Both the position numbers and the translations under genes were made by a program. From positions 1 through 8,793 of the forward strand of contig JASHYD010000649.1 in the NCBI GenBank assembly GCA_030043175.1: 8,793 nt of DNA. The letters run 5' to 3'. Position 1 is the first letter of the stretch. Each line of letters opens with the position of its first letter. The notes beneath the pieces were generated by a model that made no database searches, had not been told where the DNA came from, and saw nothing but the letters and a program-made list of their open reading frames with translations. This document shows, piece after piece, positions 1 to 6,451 of the stretch. Source of the DNA: Xanthobacteraceae bacterium (GTDB lineage: Bacteria; Pseudomonadota; Alphaproteobacteria; Rhizobiales; Xanthobacteraceae).

Positions 1-92
1 ATGGCAGGCCCCAGTGATACAAGCGCGAGCAGCAAGCCGAGAATGGCGGCCGAATTCTTGATGCCATCGCCAGATTTCAAACCGGCGCCCAT
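1..92 (-). CDS. 5' end of an unidentified gene with an N-terminal hydrophobic segment (partial)
   Basis: Thirty codons are visible before the window edge, starting at ATG (92-90). The peptide begins MGAGLKSGDG and continues with a hydrophobic run rich in Leu, Ala, Val and Ile at about residues 15-30, ending in a Leu-Gly-Pro-Ala stretch. This reads as a signal peptide or membrane anchor: a lysine-containing N-region, then a hydrophobic core. The start is supported by GAGAGG six bases upstream, the clearest Shine-Dalgarno site in the window. The gene follows the mutL stop by 91 bp on the same strand and may be co-transcribed with it. I do not recognise the protein; too little is present to assign a family. 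The start is fairly well supported and the function is unknown. Confidence 0.5.
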   Translation of the reverse strand, partial: MGAGLKSGDGIKNSAAILGLLLALVSLGPA

Positions 93-98
93 TGCAAA

Positions 99-104
99 CC
101 TCTC
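99..104 (-). promoter_or_regulatory. Ribosome binding site for the partial gene at 1-92
   Basis: GAGAGG on the minus strand lies six bases before ATG (92-90), a near-ideal sequence and spacing for pairing with the 16S rRNA 3' end. It decides the start of the partial downstream gene. It is also the main reason for calling that gene at all, since only 30 codons can be read. Confidence 0.55.
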
Positions 105-183
105 TGGTGTCGTGGTCGGCGAGCGGACGATCCCGCATTCCGCAGCACAAGACGTTAGATCGAGCTTCCGATCGAAGCCAGCC

Positions 184-2073
184 CTACCTGCGCCCGAACA
201 ACCGTTCGATATCGGCAAGCTTCAATTCCACGTAGGTTGGGCGGCCGTGATTGCATTGACCGGAATTCGGCGTCGCTTCCATCTCGCGCAGCAGCGTGTT
301 CATTTCCTCAGGTCTGAGCCTGCGCCCGGCCCGCACCGAGCCGTGGCACGCCATGGTGGCGGCCACGTGCATGATACGGCGTTCGAGCGGCAGCGCTTGG
401 TCCCATTCGGCCATGTACTCCGCGAGATCGCGCACCAGAGCGGCGCTGTCGATCTCGCCCAGCAGCGCCGGCGTCTCGCGCACCGCAACCGCGCCGGGGC
501 CGAACGCCTCGATAGCGAGGCCGAACCTGATCAGCTCATCGGCGCGTGCGACGAGACGCTCGACGTCGCTCTCGTCAAGTTCGACGATGTCGGGGATGAG
601 CAGAATCTGGCGCGCCACTCCGGACTTCTCCAGCGCCGCCTTCATGCGTTCATACACAAGCCGCTCATGGGCGGCATGCTGGTCGACGATCACCATGCCG
701 TCCCGCGTCTGGGCCACGATGTAGGTCTCGTGCACCTGGGCGCGCGCGGCGCCGAGCGGGCAATCGATCTGTTGCGCGTCGTTGTCGATTGCAGCGATGC
801 GTGTGTCGACGGATGGCGTTCCCACATCGAATGTGGTTCGCGCGCCGCTCTCAAAACCGCCGCGCGCGACATGGCGGTCGGCGCTATGCGTGACGTCATC
901 GTAAACGGCTGGCGCGGCCGGCGCGAAACCGCCAGCCGCACTCGCCATTCCGGTCAGGCCTTGCCTCGGCAAAGCGGGTCGCGCCGGAGAATTGCGCCAG
1001 TCCCATCGGTGCGACCCCGGCAAGCCCGGGTGGAACGCCGAGATGGTGGCAGCGCCACCGGTCGAGGCGGTGCGTCCGCTATCGCGCGCGAGCGCCTCCC
1101 GCAAAGCGCCTATTATCATGGATCTTACCAGGGAGGAGGAGCGAAACCGCACCTCCGCCTTGGCCGGATGGACGTTGACGTCGACCTCGCGCGGATCGAG
1201 GGCAACGAACAGCACCACCACCGGATGGCGATCGCGCGGCAGATAGTCCGCATAGGCGGCGCGCACCGCGCCGAGGAGAAGTTTGTCGCGAACCGCGCGG
1301 CCATTGACGAAAAGATAGAGGCTCAGCGCGTTGGCCTTGCTGTAGGTCGGCAGCCCGGCGAAGCCTTCGAGCGCAAATCCGTCGCGGCCTGCCGCAACCG
1401 CGATCGCATTGGCACGGAACTCTGCGCCCAACACGTCACCGAGGCGGGCGAGCCGTCCTGTTGCGTCGGGCAGCGCCGCCGCCCAGGTCACCGGCAGGCG
1501 CCCCTCGCCCGAAAGGGCAAACCCGACGTCAGGGCGGCTCATTGCAAGGCGCCGCACCGCATCGCGAATCGCTTCCGCCTCCGTGCGGTCGGCCTTGAGG
1601 AACTTGAGCCGCGCCGGCGTCGCGTAAAACAGGTCGCGCACCTCGACGCAAGTGCCGGGCCCCAGTGCGGCCGGCCTCACCTCGGATTTCGCCCCGCCGT
1701 CAACCGCGATCGTCCAGGCATGGGGTTCGCTTGCGTGGCGGGTGGTGATCGCGAGCCGCGCCACCGCGCCGATCGAAGGCAAAGCCTCGCCGCGGAATCC
1801 AAGCGTGCGGATCGCATCGAGATCGCCGTCATCGAGCTTCGAGGTGGCGTGGCGCTCGACGGCCAGCGCCAGATCCCCGCGGGCCATGCCGCTGCCGTCA
1901 TCCGCGACCCGGATCAGCCGTCGGCCGCCGCCGTCGGTGTTGAGGTCGATACGGCGGGCGCCGGCGTCGAGCGCATTCTCGATGAGCTCCTTGACGACAC
2001 TCGCGGGCCGCTCCACCACCTCGCCGGCGGCGATGCGGTTGATGGTGGCGGGATCAAGCTGACGGATCGGCAT
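184..2073 (-). CDS. mutL: DNA mismatch repair protein MutL (endonuclease type)
   Basis: MutL couples mismatch recognition by MutS to strand incision. The protein is 629 aa, the family's usual length. The N-terminal GHKL ATPase domain shows motif I around ENALDAG (residues 32-38), DDGSGM (58-63) and GFRGEAL (92-98). The C-terminal domain carries DQHAAHERLVYE at 464-475, which fits the metal-binding endonuclease motif DQHA(X)2E(X)4E. It also has ACHG (575-578), CNHGRP (607-612) and a likely beta-clamp binding QILLIP (489-494). By family knowledge these features mark a MutL that nicks DNA itself, as in bacteria lacking MutH and Dam-directed repair. The ATG at 2073 is chosen because the conserved N-terminus (PIRQLDPATINRIAAGEVVERP) begins there; an upstream in-frame TTG at 2130 would add 19 non-conserved residues. 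No strong Shine-Dalgarno site precedes it. Its leader contains the palindromic repeat at 2122-2213. Confidence 0.97.
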   Translation of the reverse strand: MPIRQLDPATINRIAAGEVVERPASVVKELIENALDAGARRIDLNTDGGGRRLIRVADDGSGMARGDLALAVERHATSKLDDGDLDAIRTLGFRGEALPSIGAVARLAITTRHASEPHAWTIAVDGGAKSEVRPAALGPGTCVEVRDLFYATPARLKFLKADRTEAEAIRDAVRRLAMSRPDVGFALSGEGRLPVTWAAALPDATGRLARLGDVLGAEFRANAIAVAAGRDGFALEGFAGLPTYSKANALSLYLFVNGRAVRDKLLLGAVRAAYADYLPRDRHPVVVLFVALDPREVDVNVHPAKAEVRFRSSSLVRSMIIGALREALARDSGRTASTGGAATISAFHPGLPGSHRWDWRNSPARPALPRQGLTGMASAAGGFAPAAPAVYDDVTHSADRHVARGGFESGARTTFDVGTPSVDTRIAAIDNDAQQIDCPLGAARAQVHETYIVAQTRDGMVIVDQHAAHERLVYERMKAALEKSGVARQILLIPDIVELDESDVERLVARADELIRFGLAIEAFGPGAVAVRETPALLGEIDSAALVRDLAEYMAEWDQALPLERRIMHVAATMACHGSVRAGRRLRPEEMNTLLREMEATPNSGQCNHGRPTYVELKLADIERLFGRR

Positions 2074-2121
2074 GGGTGACGACTCAGGTGGCGACGGGCG
2101 ATATGATAATTGGAGTGGTAA

Positions 2122-2213
2122 GGTGGGCAAAGGCGCGCTTTGCGCGCCGTGCCCCTACCCTCCCGCATGCAGGGGGGTAGGCATTGGGTTGGGGGGCCTT
2201 CGCTTTGCCCACC
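2122..2213. repeat. 92-bp palindromic repeat element between arfB and mutL
   Basis: The element is bounded by a perfect 11-bp inverted repeat: GGTGGGCAAAG at 2122-2132 and its complement at 2203-2213. Inside are two more stems. One is GGCGCGC / GCGCGCC at 2132-2138 and 2142-2148 with a TTT loop, flanked by a further GGGCA/TGCCC pairing. The other is a 10-bp stem with one G-T pair, 2154-2163 with 2172-2181. The architecture matches REP-like or small non-autonomous palindromic elements common between genes in alphaproteobacteria; membership of a named family is an inference. It lies 49 bp upstream of mutL and 34 bp beyond the arfB stop, so it would fold in any arfB-mutL transcript. Confidence 0.6.
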
Positions 2214-2247
2214 CGGGGTTCCTTCACGCAAGGCGGGACCGCGAAGG

Positions 2248-2670
2248 TCACTCGTGTGCCGGCTTTGTGCTGCGCAACGCCTTGACACCGCCGCGCCTCC
2301 TCTTGCCTTCGAGGCGGCGCACCTTGGAAGCAAATGTTGGCCGGGTCGGTCGCCGCGGCGTTGGTCGCGTGGTGGCGGCGCGGATCAATTCGACCAGTCG
2401 CGCCAGCGCATCGTCGCGGTTGCGCTCCTGAGTGCGGTAACGCTGAGCCGTGATGACTAGCACGCCGTCGCGGGTCAGCCGCCGACCCGCGATTGCCTCC
2501 AGCCGGGTTCGCACCTCGTCCGGCAGCGATGGCGAATGGCGGACGTCGAAGCGCAGTTGCACCGCGGTGGCAAGCTTGTTGACGTTCTGTCCGCCCGGAC
2601 CGGACGCACGGATGAAGCTTTCCGAGATCTCGCTTTCGTCGATCGCAATGTCACCGGTGATGCGGATCAT
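2248..2670 (-). CDS. arfB: Peptidyl-tRNA hydrolase ArfB (YaeJ), stalled-ribosome rescue
   Basis: ArfB releases nascent chains from ribosomes stalled at the end of a broken mRNA by hydrolysing the peptidyl-tRNA ester bond. The protein is 140 aa, like the Escherichia coli protein. The release-factor catalytic motif SGPGGQNVNK is at residues 23-32 with GGQ at 26-28. The C-terminal 40 residues form a Lys/Arg-rich tail, which in this family enters the empty mRNA channel. Codon-reading domains of RF1/RF2 are absent, which separates it from prfA and prfB. The ATG at 2670 is the first possible start: an in-frame TGA lies three codons upstream and the conserved N-terminus MIRITGDIAIDESEI starts there. 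No good Shine-Dalgarno site is visible. mutL follows 174 bp downstream on the same strand. Confidence 0.93.
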   Translation of the reverse strand: MIRITGDIAIDESEISESFIRASGPGGQNVNKLATAVQLRFDVRHSPSLPDEVRTRLEAIAGRRLTRDGVLVITAQRYRTQERNRDDALARLVELIRAATTRPTPRRPTRPTFASKVRRLEGKRRRGGVKALRSTKPAHE

Positions 2671-3115
2671 GGGGGTGGCTCATGGGCAAATCTGTACACC
2701 TTTTATATGAGGCAAATCTTTCAACACGCCACGCGTTCTGCGCCGGCGAAAGGGGACGATCTAACCTCCTGCAGGTAGAAAGGGGCATAGTGCGCAGGGC
2801 CGGTGGATACGCGATGCCGATATCGAGCCAACCCAAAGGCGCGCGGCTTGCGCGCGCGTCTCGACGGTGACCGCGGCACGGGCGAGCAAACGGCCCTCCT
2901 TTGGCGACCGTCGCCATCGCAATCGGCTGTCGCCGATTGCGATGGGCGACCTCCTGAGCATGAGGCCTGTATTTCCTTCACAAGCTCTTTCGGCAAGGCA
3001 TGACTCGGCACCCTTGGCACGTCAGCAGAATTTTCAGCGCGCGGAACGGTGCTCGGAATATCGACATTGCCGGGGTAGAACGTCGCAATCCCCGCCCTGC
3101 TAGGCGCGCAAGACG
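2671..3115. other. 445-bp intergenic region between livF and arfB
   Basis: I see no convincing gene here: the short open frames on either strand have no recognisable domain, no good ribosome binding site, and overlap one another. Contents that can be pointed to are a direct repeat of GGCAAATCT at 2685-2693 and 2711-2719 just upstream of arfB, a GC-rich hairpin GCGCGC / GCGCGC near 2839-2856, and the long hairpin listed separately at 2910-2950. No stem followed by a T-run is present after the livF stop, so no intrinsic terminator for the transporter operon can be named. The arfB promoter probably lies here but no well-spaced -35/-10 pair was found. Confidence 0.6.
2910..2950. repeat. Long imperfect hairpin in the livF-arfB spacer
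   Basis: A perfect 12-bp stem (2916-2927 with 2932-2943) closes a four-base TGTC loop. It extends outward through 2910-2915 and 2944-2950 with one bulged G, giving about 18 pairs in all. The left arm can alternatively pair with 2903-2907 (GGCGA / TCGCC), so two mutually exclusive folds exist. There is no T-run on either side, so it is not a standard terminator. A 24-base stretch of it (2912-2935) recurs with two mismatches at 7896-7919, suggesting a dispersed repeat. Confidence 0.5.
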
Positions 3116-3823
3116 TTAAATTCCTAAATATGCCTGTCGGACCCGATCGTCCGCCAGCAGCTCGGCGCCGGTCCCGGCAAGCGTGATGGATCCATTCTCG
3201 AGCACATAGGCGCGGTCGGCAAGGCGCAGCGACACGGCGACGTTCTGCTCCACGAGGACGCAGGTCAAACCGTCCCGATTAAGCTCGCAGATGGTGTTGA
3301 GCACCTGGTGCACGATCGCGGGTGCAAGCCCCAGCGACGGCTCGTCGAACATCACAAGGTCGGGCCGGCCCATCAGGCAACGGCCGATGGCAAGCATCTG
3401 CTGCTCGCCGCCCGACAACGTGCCGGCCGGCTGGCGGCCGCGCTCTGCGAGAACCGGAAACATCGCGAACACCGATGCGAGGCTCTGGGTGCGTTTGCGG
3501 CGCGCACGCGGCAGCAAGGCCGCGACCTCAAGGTTTTCCTGGACCGTCAGGGTCGGAAACACCTGGCGGCCCTCCGCGACCTGGCCGATGCCGGCGTCGC
3601 AGACGCGGTGGCTCGGCCAGCCGGTGATGTCAGTACCGCGAAAGGTGATGCGGCCACGCGCGGGGCACTGCATGCCCGCGATGGTGCGGATCAGCGAAGT
3701 TTTGCCCGCACCGTTTGCTCCCACGATGGCAGCGATCTTGCCTTCCTCCACATCGATGCTGACCCGGTCCAGCGCCTGCGCGTCGCCGTAGAAGACGTCG
3801 ATGTCGCGCACGCTGAGCATCAT
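3116..3823 (-). CDS. livF: Branched-chain amino-acid type ABC transporter ATP-binding protein LivF
   Basis: This is one of the two cytoplasmic ATPases that drive uptake in a HAAT-family importer. It has 235 aa, the normal LivF length. Walker A GANGAGKT lies at 35-42, the Q-loop region at about 81-90, the signature LSGGE at 126-130 and Walker B VMFDE with D150 and E151. The switch position reads VEQN with Q183 in place of the usual histidine, which is typical of LivF and not a defect. Its ATG (3823-3821) overlaps the livG stop in an ATGA overlap, so translation is probably coupled. It is the last gene of the importer unit; no intrinsic terminator is visible after it. The substrate may be a branched-chain amino acid, another amino acid, urea, amide or aromatic acid; the sequence alone does not decide. 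Confidence 0.94.
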   Translation of the reverse strand: MMLSVRDIDVFYGDAQALDRVSIDVEEGKIAAIVGANGAGKTSLIRTIAGMQCPARGRITFRGTDITGWPSHRVCDAGIGQVAEGRQVFPTLTVQENLEVAALLPRARRKRTQSLASVFAMFPVLAERGRQPAGTLSGGEQQMLAIGRCLMGRPDLVMFDEPSLGLAPAIVHQVLNTICELNRDGLTCVLVEQNVAVSLRLADRAYVLENGSITLAGTGAELLADDRVRQAYLGI

Positions 3824-4548
3824 CCGACCGCCTCGGCACCGAGGTAGGATTCGATCACGGCGGGGTCGCGCACCACAGCCCCGGGCGGGCCTTTTGCGAT
3901 TGTCGCGCCGTGATGGAGCACCAGCACGCGCGACGCCAACGCCATCACGGCGCGCATCACGTGCTCGATCAGCAGAATGGTCGTTCCGGTGTCGCGGTTG
4001 ATCTGTTTCAGGATCGCGACCATGCGGTCGGTCTCGGTCGGTCGCAGGCCGGCCATGACCTCGTCGAGCAGGAGGAGCTTGGGATCGGTCGCAAGCGCGC
4101 GGGCGAGTTCGAGACGTTTCCTGTCCGGGAGGGTGAGCGAAGAGGCTGTTGTCCAGCGCTTGCCGGCAAGGTCGAGCATCTCCAGAATGGTGCGCGCATG
4201 GGCGCGGGCGGATCGCATGTCGGCGCGCCGCAGCAGCGCCCCAATCAGGACGTTATCCTCGACCGCAAGCGCCGGAAACGGCCGCACGATCTGAAAGGTG
4301 CGGGCAATACCGAGGCGGCACACCGCGTCCGGCGTCAAGCCGTCGAGGCGTGCGCCCGCGAACGTCACTGTGCCGTGGTCCGGCGCAAGCGCACCCGCAA
4401 TCATCGCGAACAGGGTCGTCTTGCCGGCTCCGTTGGGACCGATCACGGCGAAGATTTCACCGGCGGCGACTTCGAAGCTCACCCGATCGACCGCAACAAG
4501 ACCGGCGAATCGCTTGGTCAGATTGGCCGCGGCGAGGAGCGCCGTCAT
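3820..4548 (-). CDS. livG: Branched-chain amino-acid type ABC transporter ATP-binding protein LivG
   Basis: This is the second ATPase of the importer, pairing with LivF under the LivH/LivM membrane core. The protein has 242 aa. Walker A GPNGAGKT is at 37-44, Walker B LLLLDE has D162 and E163, and the switch histidine is H196 in IEHVM. The ABC signature position reads LTLPDRKRLELARA (138-151), not LSGGQ. LivG-type ATPases often vary here, and other catalytic residues are intact, so it is probably functional. The ATG at 4548 is chosen because homology begins at MTALLAAANLTKRFAGL and it forms an ATGA overlap with the livM stop. The frame is open much further upstream (to 5076), but that part is a shadow of livM. 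It overlaps livF by four bases at its end. Confidence 0.93.
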   Translation of the reverse strand: MTALLAAANLTKRFAGLVAVDRVSFEVAAGEIFAVIGPNGAGKTTLFAMIAGALAPDHGTVTFAGARLDGLTPDAVCRLGIARTFQIVRPFPALAVEDNVLIGALLRRADMRSARAHARTILEMLDLAGKRWTTASSLTLPDRKRLELARALATDPKLLLLDEVMAGLRPTETDRMVAILKQINRDTGTTILLIEHVMRAVMALASRVLVLHHGATIAKGPPGAVVRDPAVIESYLGAEAVG

Positions 4549-5546
4549 CGAACGCGCTCCTTGAGGCCGAACAGTCCGGCGAGCCGCGGCCACACGCCGG
4601 ACGGCATTGCCGAGACGATGACGATGAGTACGACGCCGTAGAACACGGCTTTGACACCCGGCGCGTTGATGCCGAAGTATCCGGTGATGGCGGTGAGGCC
4701 CTCTCCCAGAGGCGTGAGCACGAAGGCGCCGATCACCGGACCGAAAACGGTGCCGGGGCCGCCGACGACCGGCGCGAGAATAATCTCGATCGAATGGGAT
4801 ATCTCGAACACCTGGGAGGGAAACAGGTTGTTGTAATAGAAGGCGTAGAAGACGCCGCCGACCGCCGTCATAGCGGACGAAATGATCACCGCCGCCATCT
4901 TGACCGCGAAGGCATCGATTCCCACCGCACGTGCCGCAATCTCGTCCTCGCGCACCGCGCGCCATTGATAGCCGAGCCGCGAGCGTTCGATCAGGGCGAC
5001 CACAAGAACCGCGCCGGCCGCGAGAGCCAGCGCCAGATAGTAGAACAGGAGCTGCCCGCCGCGCAGGTTCCACCATTCGCCCATGCGCTTTTCTTCGAAC
5101 GGCAGGAACAGACCGGCGGCGCCCCCGGTCAGCTCAAGGTGATCAAAGCCGATTCGCGTGAACTCGGCAAACGCGATGGTCAGCAGCGCGAAGTAGACGC
5201 CGGCGATGCCGAACCGGAAGCCGAGCCAGCCGATCGCGGCGCCGACCACCGCTGCCGCCGCGACCGCCGCAAACACGCCAAGCCAAGGACCGATCCCGAG
5301 CTTGAGCCATAAGAGCGCCGCCACATAACCGCCGACGCCGACATAAAGCGCATGGCCGAGCGAAAGCTGACCTGCGTAACCCATCATCAGATTCCACGCT
5401 TGCCCTACATAGGCGAAATAGAAGATAAGCGTGAGTACCGAGAGAACGTAACGGTCGGCCGTCAGCGGCAGCCCGAGCAGAACGGCGACCGCGAGGACGA
5501 TGGCGATCCGACCCCGCGCCGGCACGCTGCGCCACAGATCGATCAT
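4545..5546 (-). CDS. livM: Branched-chain amino-acid type ABC transporter permease LivM
   Basis: This is an inner-membrane permease subunit that forms the translocation path with LivH. The protein has 333 aa with multiple hydrophobic segments: about 14-28, 33-50, 68-80 and 86-110, then several more to the C-terminus. The family motif GYAGQLSLGHALYVGVGGY is at residues 56-74. The cytoplasmic coupling region RAVREDEIAARAVGI, which contacts the ATPases, follows the middle membrane segments. The ATG at 5546 is selected because it sits in an ATGA overlap with the livH stop and gives a short cytoplasmic N-terminus before the first membrane helix. Upstream open frame to 5897 is the antisense-free shadow of livH in another frame. 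It overlaps livG by four bases. Confidence 0.93.
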   Translation of the reverse strand: MIDLWRSVPARGRIAIVLAVAVLLGLPLTADRYVLSVLTLIFYFAYVGQAWNLMMGYAGQLSLGHALYVGVGGYVAALLWLKLGIGPWLGVFAAVAAAAVVGAAIGWLGFRFGIAGVYFALLTIAFAEFTRIGFDHLELTGGAAGLFLPFEEKRMGEWWNLRGGQLLFYYLALALAAGAVLVVALIERSRLGYQWRAVREDEIAARAVGIDAFAVKMAAVIISSAMTAVGGVFYAFYYNNLFPSQVFEISHSIEIILAPVVGGPGTVFGPVIGAFVLTPLGEGLTAITGYFGINAPGVKAVFYGVVLIVIVSAMPSGVWPRLAGLFGLKERVR

Positions 5547-6409
5547 GTGCGCTGCCCCATCAGGCCCTGGGGACGCAGCACCAGCACGGCGATCAACACC
5601 GCAAAGGAAAACATACTCTTCATCGACGGCGCGAACAAAAAACCCGCCAGCGCCTCTGACACTCCGATCAGTACGCCGCCGACCAGCGCCCCCGCCATTG
5701 ATCCCATACCGCCGATGATAACGATGATGAAAGCGAGGAGCGTATAGGTGGGCCCGAGCGACGGTGCTGCGTCTGCGATGGTGACGAGCAGCGCTCCCGC
5801 CGCTCCGACGCAGGCAAGCCCGAGCCCGAACGTGAGCGCATAAAGCCGCTTGACGTTGAGGCCGACCACACCGGCACCCACGAGATTGTCGGCGCACGCG
5901 CGGATCGCGGCGCCGGTCCGGGTGCGGCGGAAAAACCAGAACAGTGCTGCGGCAACCGCAACCGCGGCAGCCGCCGCAAACACACGCGGCTTGTCGAGGA
6001 GGAGCGGGCCGATCTCGTAGGAATCGAAGCCATAGGACAGATTCACGGGCCGGGCGTCCGGCCCAAAGGCAATCAGCAGCGTGTTGACGATGATAATGCC
6101 AACGCCGACCAGGAGGATGAACTGCTCATGCTCGGGCCGGCCAATGAACGGATTGATCAGCACCGCCTGCAGCGCATAGCCGACGAAAAAGAACAGGGCG
6201 GCGAGCGGCACTAATGCCCACAATGGGTCGAGGCGGAATGCCACGAACAACACGTAGGCCGTATACATGGCGACCACGGCGAATTCCCCGTGGGCGAAAT
6301 TGACCACCCGGACAACGCCGAAGATGACCGACAGGCCGAGCGCCATCAGGCCGTAGACGAGCCCGGTCAGCACGCCCTCTACCGCCACGTTGAGATAGAT
6401 TGGCCACAT
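5543..6409 (-). CDS. livH: Branched-chain amino-acid type ABC transporter permease LivH
   Basis: This is the inner-membrane permease subunit that partners LivM. It has 288 aa, almost entirely hydrophobic helices. The conserved LivH signature VNFAHGEF lies at 36-43, and the family's usual ending LRPQGLMG is present at the C-terminus. The ATG at 6409 is the only good start before the first helix. It lacks a well-placed Shine-Dalgarno site: the nearest candidate, GGAG, ends 13 bases upstream and lies inside the terminal hairpin of the TnpB element. It opens the coupled livH-livM-livG-livF unit. Its expected partner, the binding-protein gene, is 1.6 kb upstream, separated by the mobile element, so expression may now depend on read-through or on a promoter in that element. 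Confidence 0.94.
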   Translation of the reverse strand: MWPIYLNVAVEGVLTGLVYGLMALGLSVIFGVVRVVNFAHGEFAVVAMYTAYVLFVAFRLDPLWALVPLAALFFFVGYALQAVLINPFIGRPEHEQFILLVGVGIIIVNTLLIAFGPDARPVNLSYGFDSYEIGPLLLDKPRVFAAAAAVAVAAALFWFFRRTRTGAAIRACADNLVGAGVVGLNVKRLYALTFGLGLACVGAAGALLVTIADAAPSLGPTYTLLAFIIVIIGGMGSMAGALVGGVLIGVSEALAGFLFAPSMKSMFSFAVLIAVLVLRPQGLMGQRT

Positions 6410-6422
6410 GGAGGGTCAACAA

Positions 6423-6451
6423 CTCCAACCTAGCTGACGTTGATGTTGGAG
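6423..6451. repeat. Right-end hairpin of the TnpB element, spanning the tnpB stop
   Basis: Seven perfect base pairs (6423-6429 with 6445-6451) enclose a 15-base loop that contains the TAG stop of tnpB (6432-6430). Subterminal imperfect palindromes are the recognition structures for the HUH transposase in IS200/IS605 elements and also form part of the guide-RNA scaffold. The outer arm is only 14 bases from the livH start codon. Confidence 0.5.

Noticed and set aside
1..2079. A 692-codon open frame on the plus strand
   Set aside because: It lies exactly antisense to mutL, whose conserved motifs are all on the minus strand. Its product is rich in Arg/His/Gly with no recognisable domain, as expected of a shadow frame in GC-rich DNA.
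2702..2724. Possible arfB promoter: TTGAAA and TATAAA on the minus strand
   Set aside because: The two boxes are only 11 bp apart, too close for a sigma-70 promoter.
3020..3115. Intrinsic terminator after livF
   Set aside because: GGGG/CCCC pairing exists around 3073-3095, but the stem is short, the loop is long and no T-run follows.
4549..5076. N-terminal extension of livG
   Set aside because: The frame is open, but this part is out of frame with livM and shows no homology; LivG starts at the ATGA overlap.
4149..5312. A 387-codon open frame on the plus strand
   Set aside because: It is antisense to livG and livM, with a low-complexity charged product. The minus-strand genes explain this DNA.
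5547..5897. N-terminal extension of livM
   Set aside because: It is a shadow of livH; LivM homology starts at 5546 in the ATGA overlap.
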